Assembly (NCBI GenBank): GCA_026391975.1 | Contig: JAPLDB010000081.1 | Coordinates: forward strand, 937 to 48,610 | Direction of reading: 5' to 3' | From: Bacteroidota bacterium | GTDB lineage: Bacteria; Bacteroidota; Bacteroidia; AKYH767-A; 2013-40CM-41-45 | DNA: 47,674 nt | Shown: in pieces, positions 17,172-28,027 of the stretch | Numbering within the stretch: the first letter of the stretch is position 1 | Layout: every line of letters begins with the position of its first letter | Program-made: the position numbers and the translations under genes | Notes under the pieces: generated by a model | The model's input: the letters and a program-made list of their open reading frames with translations, nothing else | Told to the model about the DNA's origin: nothing | Databases searched by the model: none

Positions 17172-18650
17172 ATGTTAAAAAAACTCTCTCTCGCAGTACT
17201 GCTTTCCCTTTTTGCTTTTACTAATAATAGTAATGCAAAATCAAATTTCCAGTTAACGGGAACCATCAGGGAAGCCAAAGCCAAAGGAATCAACCTGTGG
17301 ATCTATAAAAATTTCCTTGCATCGAATCCGGATTTGATCGTTGGCGCACTGAACAACGGTAACTACAAATTCAAATCAGCAATTGACCAGCCGGTATTTG
17401 CAGTACTCGAATACAATAATTCCCGGTTAAAATTTTTTCTTGAACCCGGCGATAGCATCAATATGAGTTTTACGGATGATGGACAGCACTCAGGTACAGA
17501 AATCACAGGTCGTGGCTCAGAAAATAATTTTTTTCTCAACAATTTTGAGAGCACATTTCAAAAGGACTTTATTGATAGCCTGTGGACTGCAAGAATGATG
17601 AACGGTTCAGTTGATGCATTCGAAAATGAACTTTTCAAGAGCAGGAAGAGCATGGATGATTATATCGGAGTGAATGTGGTTATACACCCTGTGTCTACGG
17701 CCTTTAAGGATTACCTCCGCAATCTGATCACATTCCGGTATTGGAGTATGCTTCTTGCATATCCGGTTGTGCGTGCAAATTCAGATCCGAAAATACTGAC
17801 AGTTGAACCGCTACCCGATGTGATGCTGCAGAACATTACAGAAGTGACGCTGAATAATCCCGATGCTTTGCTTTGCGATCCTTACAAAGCTTTTCTGAAT
17901 TTTTATGTGATTTACTATACATCAGCCGCAAACGGTTTCAAAAAATTTAACGACTATTCCACTGCTGCTGATCGTAAACTTGCATTTGCCAAGGCGCATT
18001 TACTGGGACAGGTTTTCGATATATGGCTTGCACAATTTTGCATAGATGAAAAAGAACATGTTTCTCCTTTCATGCTGCGTACCATGGTGAACACATTGAA
18101 GACCACTGACAAGTACAATAATTACTATCCGTACATCAGCAGTATCTGTTCAGCGCGAATGCAGATGAAGGATGAAAAGAAAAAACCTGAGCCTACAGTA
18201 GAGAAAGTAAAAGAAAGTAACTCCGATAAGGACGAACTGGGCCTGAAAGACCTCAATGGAAAATCATTTTCATTGAGCGAGCTGAAAGGAAAAGTGGTGT
18301 ACATTGATTTCTGGGCCAGCTGGTGTGGCCCCTGCAGACAGATGATGCCATTTTCAAAACAACTTCACGAAAATCTGACTGAGAAACAAAAAAAGCAAAT
18401 CACATTTCTTTACATCAGCATTGATGCCAATGAAGACGCATGGAAAAAAGCAATTACTGATCTCGGCCTGGAAGGTATGATGCTGATATCTCCGGGGAAC
18501 TGGACTTCAAAAGTTTGCACTTATTTTCAGATCAATAGCATACCACGTTACATGATCATGGATAAAAAAGGGAACATCGTTGACTTCAATGCCAAGCGAC
18601 CGGCGGAACTGTCACTGCTTGATGATCTTACAAAATTGATTGACCAGTAA
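17172..18650 (+). CDS. TlpA-like thiol-disulfide oxidoreductase with N-terminal DUF4369-like region
   Basis: Signal peptide; C-terminal VVYIDFWASWCGPCRQMMPFSKQL (CxxC) and NSIPRYMIMDKKGNIV. Confidence 0.92.
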   Translation: MLKKLSLAVLLSLFAFTNNSNAKSNFQLTGTIREAKAKGINLWIYKNFLASNPDLIVGALNNGNYKFKSAIDQPVFAVLEYNNSRLKFFLEPGDSINMSFTDDGQHSGTEITGRGSENNFFLNNFESTFQKDFIDSLWTARMMNGSVDAFENELFKSRKSMDDYIGVNVVIHPVSTAFKDYLRNLITFRYWSMLLAYPVVRANSDPKILTVEPLPDVMLQNITEVTLNNPDALLCDPYKAFLNFYVIYYTSAANGFKKFNDYSTAADRKLAFAKAHLLGQVFDIWLAQFCIDEKEHVSPFMLRTMVNTLKTTDKYNNYYPYISSICSARMQMKDEKKKPEPTVEKVKESNSDKDELGLKDLNGKSFSLSELKGKVVYIDFWASWCGPCRQMMPFSKQLHENLTEKQKKQITFLYISIDANEDAWKKAITDLGLEGMMLISPGNWTSKVCTYFQINSIPRYMIMDKKGNIVDFNAKRPAELSLLDDLTKLIDQ

Positions 18651-18783
18651 TTATGCTGAAATAAAAAGTATCAGGAGAAAGAGTAGTAACTTAGTTTGAA
18701 AGACCCGTCCCTGCTATCGGAGAGACAGAATCGATTGTTGTAATTGGCGGAAGGCAGAGAATACAAAATATATGTAAAATGCT

Positions 18784-18807
18784 GCGTCCCGATAGCTATC
18801 GGGACGC
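18784..18807. terminator. 24-nt perfect palindrome GCGTCCCGATAGCTATCGGGACGC followed by CATTTTTATT; likely terminator between convergent genes
   Basis: Perfect self-complementarity, T-rich 3' flank, convergent context. Confidence 0.55.
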
Positions 18808-18867
18808 CATTTTTATTCCTTTAAACTTGTCATCCCGACCGCAGGGAGGGATCCCTTAAACTCAAAC

Positions 18868-19638
18868 TTAGACGCTACCGGAAAAATGCTTCGTCAGCCA
18901 CTGATCCAGGATGTCATTGAATTGCTGCGGCTGTTCCATCATGGGTGCATGTCCGCACTTGTCGATCCAGTGTAATTCACATTTCGGTAAAAGACGGTTG
19001 AATTCTTCAGCCACGTCAGGCGGCGTAATGGTATCCTGTTTTCCCCAAATCAGGCACGTCGGAATGTTTATATCCTTGAGGTCTTCACTCATATTATGAC
19101 GAATGGCACTTTTGGCAAGCGAGAGGATGCGGATCAATTTGCCCTTGTCGTTTACGATCGTAAAACATTCATCAACCAGTTCTTCTGTTGCTGATTTGGG
19201 ATTATAAAAAGTCACTTCTACCTTTTGTTTGATGTAGTTTCTGTCTTCGCGCTTCGGAAAACTTCCGCCCATGGCATTTTCGTAAAGACCTGAACTACCG
19301 GTGAGCACCATACCGGTAACCCTTTCCGGATGTTTTCGCACATACACGAGTGTTACATGTCCACCAAGGGAATTTCCGATCAGGACGACATTATCAAACT
19401 TCATGTGGGCTATAAAGTCATTTACAAATTCCGCCAGCGCCTTTACATTGGTATTCAATACTGGCAATGTATAAATGGGCATCAGCGGGATCACCACTCG
19501 GTATTTCATTTTAAAACGCTCGACAACATCCACCCAATTACTGAGTGCGCCGAATAAGCCGTGCAACAATACCAGCACTGGTCCGTTGCCTTCATCAATG
19601 AATTGAAAATCTTTTTCCTTCCGGATTGTGTAACTCAT
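18868..19638 (-). CDS. Alpha/beta hydrolase
   Basis: VLLHGLFGALSNW; VVLIGNSLGGHVTLVYVRKHPERV; IWGKQDTITPP; WIDKCGHAPMMEQP. Confidence 0.93.
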   Translation of the reverse strand: MSYTIRKEKDFQFIDEGNGPVLVLLHGLFGALSNWVDVVERFKMKYRVVIPLMPIYTLPVLNTNVKALAEFVNDFIAHMKFDNVVLIGNSLGGHVTLVYVRKHPERVTGMVLTGSSGLYENAMGGSFPKREDRNYIKQKVEVTFYNPKSATEELVDECFTIVNDKGKLIRILSLAKSAIRHNMSEDLKDINIPTCLIWGKQDTITPPDVAEEFNRLLPKCELHWIDKCGHAPMMEQPQQFNDILDQWLTKHFSGSV

Positions 19639-19917
19639 AAGCGTGGTTTCAAACCTACATGATTTTTTTCAGAAAATTATCAGTCGTGGAAAAAATCTTT
19701 TCAGGTTCCGGAACCCTACTCTTACCCGTCTATCATAATGGATATAGCAATTAAAATCCTACAAACGATAGTCATCAGATAATCCCATCTCCCTGCACAT
19801 TGATCCCATAAAACCTGCGATCCATTCAAAATCCCTTTGCCGCTAGTATGGTGCCCCGTCACAATTCTTCGCCCAAAAAACCCTATCCACGTGCAAAAAA
19901 ATACTTTTCAACAAAAA

Positions 19918-19942
19918 GGGGGAAAAGTGGGAATATGTGTGA
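19918..19942 (+). promoter_or_regulatory. Candidate MraZ operator: GGGGG-N5-TGGGA-N5-TGTGA
   Basis: Three TGGGN-like units at exact 10-bp spacing, 34 nt upstream of the mraZ start. Confidence 0.5.
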
Positions 19943-19975
19943 ATTTTTATTTTACATTAGCGCACCTTAATTTAT

Positions 19976-20449
19976 ATGGCAGGATTCATTGGTGAATTTC
20001 TTAGTACGGTAGATTCCAAAGGAAGATTTCTTCTTCCCGCTGGTCTTAAAAAACAAATCGCTGTGCGCGAGCAGAAGCTATTTGTGATAAACCGTGGTAT
20101 GGAAAAACATCTGATGCTATACACTAGAAAATTCTGGGATGAGGTAAGCGCCAGGGTTGATGATATTGACGAATGGGTAGAAGAGAACCGTGTATTCACC
20201 CATCAGTTTTATAAAGGTGCCACAGAAATTTCATTGGACAGCGCAGACCGGTTGTTGTTGCCGGACCAGCTATTGAGCTATGCAGGAATAGAGAAAGACA
20301 TCGTTTTGTTTGCACATGGGAAAAAAATTGAGCTGTGGAGCGAAAAGGAATACAAGAAACGAATGAATGACAACAGCATCAATTACTCCAAACTTGCCCA
20401 AAAAGTAATGAGCAGGAAAAACAGGGACGACAATGGCCAACTATCATGA
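19976..20449 (+). CDS. mraZ: Transcriptional regulator MraZ
   Basis: FLSTVDSKGRFLLPAGLKKQI; ATEISLDSADRLLLPDQLLSYAGIEKDIVLFAHGKKIELWS. Confidence 0.96.
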   Translation: MAGFIGEFLSTVDSKGRFLLPAGLKKQIAVREQKLFVINRGMEKHLMLYTRKFWDEVSARVDDIDEWVEENRVFTHQFYKGATEISLDSADRLLLPDQLLSYAGIEKDIVLFAHGKKIELWSEKEYKKRMNDNSINYSKLAQKVMSRKNRDDNGQLS

Positions 20450-21347
20450 GCCTGTACTTCTCCGGGAAAGCGTAGATGCACTGGTGACTGATGAGGATGG
20501 AATTTATGTGGATGTAACATTTGGAGGCGGAGGGCATTCAAGGGAAATTTTAAATCGACTGGGCAAGAAAGGAAAACTGATCGCATTTGACCAGGACGAA
20601 GATGCGATTCAAAACACAATAGACGATAAGCGCTTTATGCTGATCAGGAGCAACTTCAGATACATGAAAAATTTTCTCCGCTACCACCACCTCATTCCGG
20701 TAACGGGCATTCTGGCAGACCTGGGCATATCCTCTCACCAGATCGATACGGCTGAACGCGGCTTCAGTACACGCTTTGATGCATCCCTCGACATGCGGAT
20801 GAATAACCGGTCTGAGCTAACGGCAGCACAGATCATCAATGAATATCCGGAGGAAAAACTTCGTGAAATTTTCAGGGAATACAGCGAACTCCGTGAAGCA
20901 AGATCATTGTCTAAGAAAATTGTCAGCTATCGGGCAGAGAAAAAAATAACATCAACCACTGAGTTGATGGAGATCCTGAAAACGGAGACAAACCGCGGAC
21001 ATGAATTTCAGTTTTTTGCTAAAGTTTTTCAGGCATTGCGGATTGAAGTGAACAGGGAACTTGACGCGCTGAAAGAAATGCTCCTTCAATGTGGGGATGT
21101 GATTGCTGAAAAAGGTCGGTTGGTGGTAATTTCTTATCACTCGCTTGAGGATCGTCTGGCAAAAAGTTTTATAGCTGCAGGCAACTTCTCAGGGGAAGTA
21201 GAGCGGGATGCAATCTTTGGAAAGCCGGCGGCAACACCATTTACTGCCCTAAACAAAAAACCGGCGGAAGCTTCAGAAACAGAAATACAGAAAAATACAA
21301 GAGCGAGAAGTGCAAGAATGAGGGTGGCAGTAAAAAATCCTATCTGA
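20433..21347 (+). CDS. rsmH: 16S rRNA (cytosine(1402)-N(4))-methyltransferase
   Basis: YHEPVLLRESVDAL; YVDVTFGGGGHSREIL; LADLGISSHQID; ISYHSLEDRLAK. Confidence 0.97.
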   Translation: MANYHEPVLLRESVDALVTDEDGIYVDVTFGGGGHSREILNRLGKKGKLIAFDQDEDAIQNTIDDKRFMLIRSNFRYMKNFLRYHHLIPVTGILADLGISSHQIDTAERGFSTRFDASLDMRMNNRSELTAAQIINEYPEEKLREIFREYSELREARSLSKKIVSYRAEKKITSTTELMEILKTETNRGHEFQFFAKVFQALRIEVNRELDALKEMLLQCGDVIAEKGRLVVISYHSLEDRLAKSFIAAGNFSGEVERDAIFGKPAATPFTALNKKPAEASETEIQKNTRARSARMRVAVKNPI

Positions 21348-21352
21348 AAACA

Positions 21353-21760
21353 ATGGCAGCAAATTCAATAAGGCAGAAACCCGAAGAGGTAGTTGAGGAA
21401 ACTCCGAAAAAAAAGCGTTCCACCAAATCGGCCAGGAAATTCCTCAAGGTGATGCATGTATTCGGCATCTTCAATCGCAATCAAGTGGTTAAAATGATGC
21501 CTTTCATTCTCTTTCTCAGTGTGCTCATCCTGTTTTATATCGGCAATAGCTATTACGCCGAACGTACGATCAGGGAAATAAACGACGTAAAAAACGAAGT
21601 CAAAGAGAAACACGCTGAATTCATCTCAACAAGTTCTGAATTGTCTTTCAGGACAATACAGTCGGAGGTTGCGAAAGCAATTGCTCCTCTGGATATAAAG
21701 GAGTCAAGAGAGCCTCAGAAAAAAATTACAGTTGCTCCCATTCAAAAGAAGAAAAAATAA
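21353..21760 (+). CDS. ftsL: FtsL-like cell division protein
   Basis: Small basic single-TM protein between rsmH and ftsI; FYIGNSYYAERTIREINDVKNEVKEKHAEFISTSSELSF. Confidence 0.8.
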   Translation: MAANSIRQKPEEVVEETPKKKRSTKSARKFLKVMHVFGIFNRNQVVKMMPFILFLSVLILFYIGNSYYAERTIREINDVKNEVKEKHAEFISTSSELSFRTIQSEVAKAIAPLDIKESREPQKKITVAPIQKKKK

Positions 21761-21828
21761 ATACCAAATGCCGAAATCCGCCAGCATGAGAACATTAGAA
21801 ATTACCAACCAACAACCTTAACAGCACA

Positions 21829-23934
21829 ATGGAAACTAAGAAAGACATCATGTGGCGTATCTATCTGGTATTTGCCGGCTTTCTTCTTTTTGGAATCGCC
21901 ATCTGTGTTCAGATATTCAGGATCCAATTTGTAGAAGGCGATTACTGGCGATCAAAGGCAGATTCTCTCACCACACAGATCAGAAGCATAGAAGCCTCAA
22001 GAGGCAATATCTGCTCAAGCGACGGCAGTCTGCTAGCGACGTCTGTTCCAATATATGATGTCAGAATGGACCTCAATGCGGATGGACTCACCAGTGAAGT
22101 ATTCAATAAGAATATTGACTCATTGTCACTTTGCCTTTCCAACCTCTTTAAGGATAAGTCGAGATCAGAATACAATCACGACTTGCGCCAGGCCAGAAAT
22201 GGTGGTAGCAGGTATTTCCTGATCCAGAAAAATGTGCACTACGCCGATCTGCATAAGCTCAAGCAGTTCCCGTTGTTTCGGCTTGGCAAATACAAAGGCG
22301 GTCTGCTCATAGATCAGCGCAATGTGCGCGAACTTCCGTTCAAAGAACTTGCACAGCGTACGATCGGCACCATGCGCGACATTAAGCCGGTTGGTATTGA
22401 AGCATCTTTTGATGGAAGTCTTCAGGGTGCAAGCGGCTCAAGGCTGATGCAGCGCATTGCAGGTGGTGTCTGGATGCCACTAAATGACAAGGAAGAAGTG
22501 GAGTCGAAGGATGGCAATGACATCATTACCACCATCAATGTCAATATTCAGGATGTCGCTGAAAGCGCACTGGGAGAACACCTGCTCAAAAACAATGCAG
22601 ACCACGGTTGTGTAGTAGTGATGGAAGTGGAAACAGGAAACATTGTTGCCATTGCCAATCTTTCCAGAACACCTGATGGTTCCTATCAGGAGAATTTCAA
22701 TTATGCCATCGCAGAAGCCACAGAACCAGGCTCCACCATGAAACTGGCTTCCCTATTGGTCGGTATCGATGACGGACTGATTGATCTCAATGAAAAAATT
22801 GATGTTGGGAATGGACTGATGTTCTATTGCGGACAGAAAATGGAAGATGCCCATCCTCCGAAAAAAACAAAACTCACAGTGCGGGAAGCATTTATGACTT
22901 CTTCCAATGTTGGTGTTTCAAAAATCATTACACACTACTATGCCAATAAGCAGCAAGCCTTCTTAAGTAAACTGCAGTCATTCGGACTAAATAATAAACT
23001 GGGATTGCAGATCGAGGGAGAAGGTAGGCCACACATAAAAAATGCGAAAGACAAGGACTGGAATCCCTGCGTATCACTTCCATGGACTTCCATCGGCTAT
23101 GAAGTGTTGTTGTCGCCACTGCAGACACTTACCTTTTACAATGCTATTGCAAATAATGGCAGGATGGTGAAGCCAAAATTCGTGAAAGAGATTCGCTATC
23201 ATGGACAGCTTGTGAAAGCATTCCCAACAGAAATTATTAGGGATTCAATTGTCTCGCCATCAACCATTGCAAAAGCGCACGAACTCCTTGAAAGCGTAGT
23301 AGACAGTGGAACTGCAACTGCACTGAAAAATCCGAATTACAGAGTGGCGGGTAAAACAGGAACTGCAGTAATAAATCATCAGAAATTCGGCTACGATAAA
23401 AACAACAAGACTTATCAGGCTTCATTTGCCGGTTACTTCCCTGCTGATCGCCCCAAATATTCCATCATCGCAGTTGTTTATGCACCATCAAGCGGTGTGT
23501 ACTATGGCGGTGCGGTGTCGGCTCCGATCTTCAAAGAGATCGCCGATAAACTTTTTTCAAATGAAATGAGCCTCCACAATGAACTGGCAGCTAGCGATTC
23601 ATTGAACAAAAATATTCCTGAAGCGAAGCCGGGGCAGCAAAACGACCTCAACAAAGTGCTTGCCAGCTTGAAAGTAAATGCGCTCACCAGAAACGCTGAA
23701 GCAACTTGGGTTTCAACAACAGGCAGCGAAGAAGGAGTTGTGATGACAGAAAGAAATACTCACATCGGGGCTGTTCCAAATGTCATTGGCATGGGTATTC
23801 GCGACGCTATTTATTTACTTGAAAACTCAGGCCTGAACGTGAAAGCCAGCGGAAAAGGTGCGGTAAAAAAACAATCGATCGATCCGGGTACAAAAATAAT
23901 AAAGGGGCAAAAAATTGTGATAGAACTGGGATGA
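21829..23934 (+). CDS. ftsI: Penicillin-binding protein (FtsI/PBP3-type transpeptidase) with C-terminal PASTA domain
   Basis: EPGSTMKLAS (SxxK), SSNVG (SxN), KTGT; terminal VPNVIGMGIRDAIYLLENSGLNVKASGKG. Confidence 0.95.
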   Translation: METKKDIMWRIYLVFAGFLLFGIAICVQIFRIQFVEGDYWRSKADSLTTQIRSIEASRGNICSSDGSLLATSVPIYDVRMDLNADGLTSEVFNKNIDSLSLCLSNLFKDKSRSEYNHDLRQARNGGSRYFLIQKNVHYADLHKLKQFPLFRLGKYKGGLLIDQRNVRELPFKELAQRTIGTMRDIKPVGIEASFDGSLQGASGSRLMQRIAGGVWMPLNDKEEVESKDGNDIITTINVNIQDVAESALGEHLLKNNADHGCVVVMEVETGNIVAIANLSRTPDGSYQENFNYAIAEATEPGSTMKLASLLVGIDDGLIDLNEKIDVGNGLMFYCGQKMEDAHPPKKTKLTVREAFMTSSNVGVSKIITHYYANKQQAFLSKLQSFGLNNKLGLQIEGEGRPHIKNAKDKDWNPCVSLPWTSIGYEVLLSPLQTLTFYNAIANNGRMVKPKFVKEIRYHGQLVKAFPTEIIRDSIVSPSTIAKAHELLESVVDSGTATALKNPNYRVAGKTGTAVINHQKFGYDKNNKTYQASFAGYFPADRPKYSIIAVVYAPSSGVYYGGAVSAPIFKEIADKLFSNEMSLHNELAASDSLNKNIPEAKPGQQNDLNKVLASLKVNALTRNAEATWVSTTGSEEGVVMTERNTHIGAVPNVIGMGIRDAIYLLENSGLNVKASGKGAVKKQSIDPGTKIIKGQKIVIELG

Positions 23935-25388
23935 AGCTGCTGAAAGAACTTTTATACAAAGCCGGATTGACAGGGGTACATGGTACCACTGAATTAGGCA
24001 TTACCGAAGTCTGCTTTGACTCACGAAAAGCAAAAGACGGTGTTGTATTCGTTGCTACGCGCGGCACTCAGAGCGACGGACATCGTTTCATCAACGATGT
24101 TATTGAGAAAGGATGTAAAGCAATCGTGTGTGAAGAAATGCCGGTCGAAAGAAAAGAAGGCATTACTTATGTATCAGTAGGAGACAGTGCATTTGCGCTT
24201 AGTATCATGGCCGCTAATTTCTTTGATAATCCTTCCGAGAAATTAAAATTGGTTGGAGTGACGGGAACGAATGGAAAAACAACCACCACCACTTTACTCT
24301 ACCAGCTTTTCAGAAAATCGGGAAACAGCGTTGGCCTGCTTTCAACAGTCAGAAATAAGATCAACGACGAGGAAATTTCCGCAACACATACAACTCCTGA
24401 TTCTGTGCAACTGAATGCGCTGCTTGCAAGAATGGTAGCTGAAGGCTGTACTTATTGTTTCATGGAAGTCAGTTCGCATGCTGTTGCTCAAAAGCGGATT
24501 GCAGGCCTGAAGTTTACCGGCGCTGTTTTCACAAACCTTACACACGATCACCTCGACTACCATAAAACTTTCGGAGAATACCTGAAAGCAAAGAAAGCAT
24601 TCTTCGATGGCCTGAGTGAAGAAGCCTTCGCGCTCACAAACACTGATGATAAAAACGGGAATGTCATGATTCAGAACACCCGTGCGCGAAAATACTCCTA
24701 CAGCCTGAAAAGCATGAGTGACTACAAATGCAGGCTTATTGAAAATCATTTTGAGGGCCTCATACTCAATATTGACGGACATGAGGTGCTCTGTCGCCTG
24801 GTGGGAAGCTTCAACGCGTATAATCTCATGGCAGCATATGCCACAGCAGTATTGCTTGGACAGGACAAAATGCAGGTGCTTACACAACTGAGCAATCTCG
24901 ATTCTGTGGAAGGTCGCTTCGACTACCTCACATCAAAGAAAAAAATCGTAGGCGTTGTTGATTATGCGCATACGCCTGATGCACTTGAAAATGTTTTGAA
25001 AACAATTCACGATGTCTCCGGGCAGGGAAAGATAATCACTGTGGTAGGTTGCGGCGGAGACCGCGATTCAACCAAACGTCCTGTCATGGCTAAGATCGCA
25101 TGTGAAATGAGCGACAAGGTCATCCTTACTTCTGACAATCCGCGTTCGGAAGATCCGGCAGAGATCATCCGCGCCATGGAAAAAGGAATTGCCATCGGTG
25201 AAACACGCAAAGCCCTGTCCATTATTGACCGCAAGGAAGCCATCAAGACAGCTGTAAGCATTGCACAGCCGGGTGACGTTATTCTGATCGCGGGAAAGGG
25301 GCATGAAAAATACCAGGAAATAAAAGGCGTGAGAACGCCATTTGATGATAAAGAAATTTTAGGAGAAATGTTTCAATTATTCGATTAG
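23931..25388 (+). CDS. murE: UDP-N-acetylmuramoyl-L-alanyl-D-glutamate--2,6-diaminopimelate ligase
   Basis: [44 protein letters not shown] (DNPR motif). Confidence 0.97.
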   Translation: MKLLKELLYKAGLTGVHGTTELGITEVCFDSRKAKDGVVFVATRGTQSDGHRFINDVIEKGCKAIVCEEMPVERKEGITYVSVGDSAFALSIMAANFFDNPSEKLKLVGVTGTNGKTTTTTLLYQLFRKSGNSVGLLSTVRNKINDEEISATHTTPDSVQLNALLARMVAEGCTYCFMEVSSHAVAQKRIAGLKFTGAVFTNLTHDHLDYHKTFGEYLKAKKAFFDGLSEEAFALTNTDDKNGNVMIQNTRARKYSYSLKSMSDYKCRLIENHFEGLILNIDGHEVLCRLVGSFNAYNLMAAYATAVLLGQDKMQVLTQLSNLDSVEGRFDYLTSKKKIVGVVDYAHTPDALENVLKTIHDVSGQGKIITVVGCGGDRDSTKRPVMAKIACEMSDKVILTSDNPRSEDPAEIIRAMEKGIAIGETRKALSIIDRKEAIKTAVSIAQPGDVILIAGKGHEKYQEIKGVRTPFDDKEILGEMFQLFD

Positions 25389-25390
25389 AG

Positions 25391-26662
25391 GTGCTGTACT
25401 ATTTTTTTAAATATCTCGATCAGGAGTTCAATGTGCCGGGAACAGGTGTATTTCAATACATCTCCTTCAGGGCAGCATTGGCTATTATTTTTTCGCTGAT
25501 GATCTCAATGATATTCGGAAAGAACATCATCAAATACCTCCGCAAAAAACAGATCGGAGAAACGGTTCGAGACCTTGGACTTGAAGGCCAGATGCAAAAA
25601 CAGGGCACTCCTACAATGGGCGGACTGATCATTCTTGCGGCAATATTAATTCCCACCTTACTTTTTGCGCGCTTGCTGAATGTCTATGTGATCATCATGA
25701 TCGTATCCACCATCTGGCTCGGGCTCATCGGCTACCTGGATGATTACATCAAAGTTTTCAAGAAGGACAAAGGAGGACTGGCTGGCAAATTTAAAGTACT
25801 CGGACAAGTAGGCCTGGGGCTGATTGTAGGCTGCACGATGTATTTTAATCCAAATGTCGTAGTCAGGGAAAAGATGATGTCGAATGAAATTATCGTCGAG
25901 CGCGAAACAAAAAATATAGTGGAAGACTTGCGGAAGAATGAGAACATGCTCTATTCTCCTGAGAATATGAAGTCAACCAAAACCACCATTCCGTTTTACA
26001 AAAACAATGAATTTGACTACGCGAAATTACTTTCATGGACAGGGCCGAATTATAGAAAGTATGCATGGCTGATCTTCATCCCATTTGTGATACTCATCAT
26101 AACTGCTGTTTCAAACGGAGCCAACATTACTGATGGAATTGACGGACTGGCAACAGGCACCTCTGCCATCATTGGAGCTACCCTTGGCATTCTTGCTTAT
26201 GTATCAGGCAATACTGTATTCGCCAATTACCTCAACATCATGTATATTCCCAATACAGGAGAGTTGGTTGTATTCATCGCTGCATTCGTAGGAGCGTGCA
26301 TTGGCTTTATGTGGTACAATGCTTATCCGGCGCAGGTTTTCATGGGCGACACGGGAAGTCTTGCGCTTGGTGGAATCATTGCAACGTTCGCCATCGCAAT
26401 CAGAAAAGAACTACTGATACCCGTGCTTTGCGGAATATTCCTGGTAGAAAATCTTTCCGTCATACTACAGGTTTACTACTTCAAGTACCAGAAGCGGAAA
26501 AGAGGAATTGAATATGCCAGGGCTCACAGGCTCTTCAAAATGTCGCCGCTGCATCACCACTACCAGAAATCCGGATATCACGAATCAAAGATAGTTACGC
26601 GCTTCCTCATCATCGGAATCATGCTTGCTGTTGTCACGTTCGTAACGCTGAAACTGAGATAA
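25391..26662 (+). CDS. mraY: Phospho-N-acetylmuramoyl-pentapeptide-transferase
   Basis: [65 protein letters not shown]. Confidence 0.97.
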   Translation: MLYYFFKYLDQEFNVPGTGVFQYISFRAALAIIFSLMISMIFGKNIIKYLRKKQIGETVRDLGLEGQMQKQGTPTMGGLIILAAILIPTLLFARLLNVYVIIMIVSTIWLGLIGYLDDYIKVFKKDKGGLAGKFKVLGQVGLGLIVGCTMYFNPNVVVREKMMSNEIIVERETKNIVEDLRKNENMLYSPENMKSTKTTIPFYKNNEFDYAKLLSWTGPNYRKYAWLIFIPFVILIITAVSNGANITDGIDGLATGTSAIIGATLGILAYVSGNTVFANYLNIMYIPNTGELVVFIAAFVGACIGFMWYNAYPAQVFMGDTGSLALGGIIATFAIAIRKELLIPVLCGIFLVENLSVILQVYYFKYQKRKRGIEYARAHRLFKMSPLHHHYQKSGYHESKIVTRFLIIGIMLAVVTFVTLKLR

Positions 26663-26663
26663 G

Positions 26664-28001
26664 ATGGAAAAAAGGATTGTCATTCTCGGAGCCGCAGAAA
26701 GCGGAGTGGGCGCTTCAGTACTTGCATTGAAGAAGGGCTTTGATGTATTTGTGAGTGACGGTGGAAAAATTGCAGAGAAATACAAAAACGTTCTTACCAA
26801 ATACAATATCCCTTTCGAAGAAGGAAAGCATTCGCCGGAGAATATCCTGAATGCTACAGAGGTGATCAAAAGCCCCGGAATCCCCGACAAGGCAGCAATG
26901 GTGAAGCGCATTCGGGACAATAAGATCCCGGTGATCTCAGAAATAGAATTCGCCGGACGGTATACCAATGCAAAGATGATTGGCATAACAGGAACAAACG
27001 GCAAAACCACCACCACCCTGCTCACCCATCACATCCTGAAAAATGCAGGACTGAATGCAGGGCTTGCCGGCAACGTCGGAAAAAGCCTGGCCATGCAGGT
27101 GGCGGAAGAAAATTACGATCACTACGTGATAGAGCTAAGTAGCTTTCAGCTTGACGGCATGTATGATTTTAAATGTGACATCGCCGTCCTGACCAATATC
27201 ACTCCCGCTCACCTTGACCGGTATGAATACAAACTGGAAAATTATGCGATGTCAAAATTCAGGATCACGCAAAATCAAACAGCTTCAGATGTATTCATTT
27301 ATAACACTGATGAAGAAATCACCAGTGAATACATGGGAAAAACAAATATCAAAGCTCAACAATATCCTTTCTCAATTAAAAAAAAAATTGAAAAAGGAGC
27401 CTGGCTCGAAAACAACTCAATTCAATTACTAACTAACACTAACCAATTTACTATGCTCATCCAAGACCTCGCCCTACAAGGCAAACACAACATCTACAAC
27501 AGTATGGCGGCAGCACTTTCGGCACGCTCTCTGGAAATCCGTAAAGAAGTAGTACGGGAAAGCTTAACTGATTTCCAGAATATTGAGCATCGCCTTGAAC
27601 ATGTGATGAATGTAAATGGAATTGAATTCGTTAATGATTCCAAAGCAACCAACATCAATTCCACATGGTATGCCCTTGAATGCTTTCACAAGCCTGTCGT
27701 ACTTATCCTCGGTGGTGTAGACAAGGGAAATGATTATGCAATGCTGGAAGACCTGATAAAAGAAAAGGTAAAAGCGATCGTTTGCCTTGGTATCGACACA
27801 AAAAAAATTCACAATGCATTCAAATCCCTCGTTACAGAAATCGTAGATGTAACATCAGCAGTTGATGCCGTAAATGAAAGCTACCGCCTTGCAAAACCGG
27901 GCGATGTTGTGCTACTCTCCCCTGCCTGCGCAAGCTTTGACCTTTTCGAAAACTACGAAGATCGCGGACGCCAATTTAAGGCTGCAGTGAAAGGCCTTTA
28001 A
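26664..28001 (+). CDS. murD: UDP-N-acetylmuramoyl-L-alanine--D-glutamate ligase
   Basis: [70 protein letters not shown]. Confidence 0.97.
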   Translation: MEKRIVILGAAESGVGASVLALKKGFDVFVSDGGKIAEKYKNVLTKYNIPFEEGKHSPENILNATEVIKSPGIPDKAAMVKRIRDNKIPVISEIEFAGRYTNAKMIGITGTNGKTTTTLLTHHILKNAGLNAGLAGNVGKSLAMQVAEENYDHYVIELSSFQLDGMYDFKCDIAVLTNITPAHLDRYEYKLENYAMSKFRITQNQTASDVFIYNTDEEITSEYMGKTNIKAQQYPFSIKKKIEKGAWLENNSIQLLTNTNQFTMLIQDLALQGKHNIYNSMAAALSARSLEIRKEVVRESLTDFQNIEHRLEHVMNVNGIEFVNDSKATNINSTWYALECFHKPVVLILGGVDKGNDYAMLEDLIKEKVKAIVCLGIDTKKIHNAFKSLVTEIVDVTSAVDAVNESYRLAKPGDVVLLSPACASFDLFENYEDRGRQFKAAVKGL

Positions 28002-28027
28002 TCAAATTTTCATTATATCTGAATACC

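Noticed and set aside
19639-19917. Possible RNA gene in the long gap before mraZ
   Set aside because: No tRNA-like TpsiC motif or strong conserved structure could be identified by eye.
20433-20449. 17-nt mraZ/rsmH overlap and 26-nt ftsW/murG overlap
   Set aside because: Normal for tightly packed dcw clusters; start-site choice may also explain them.
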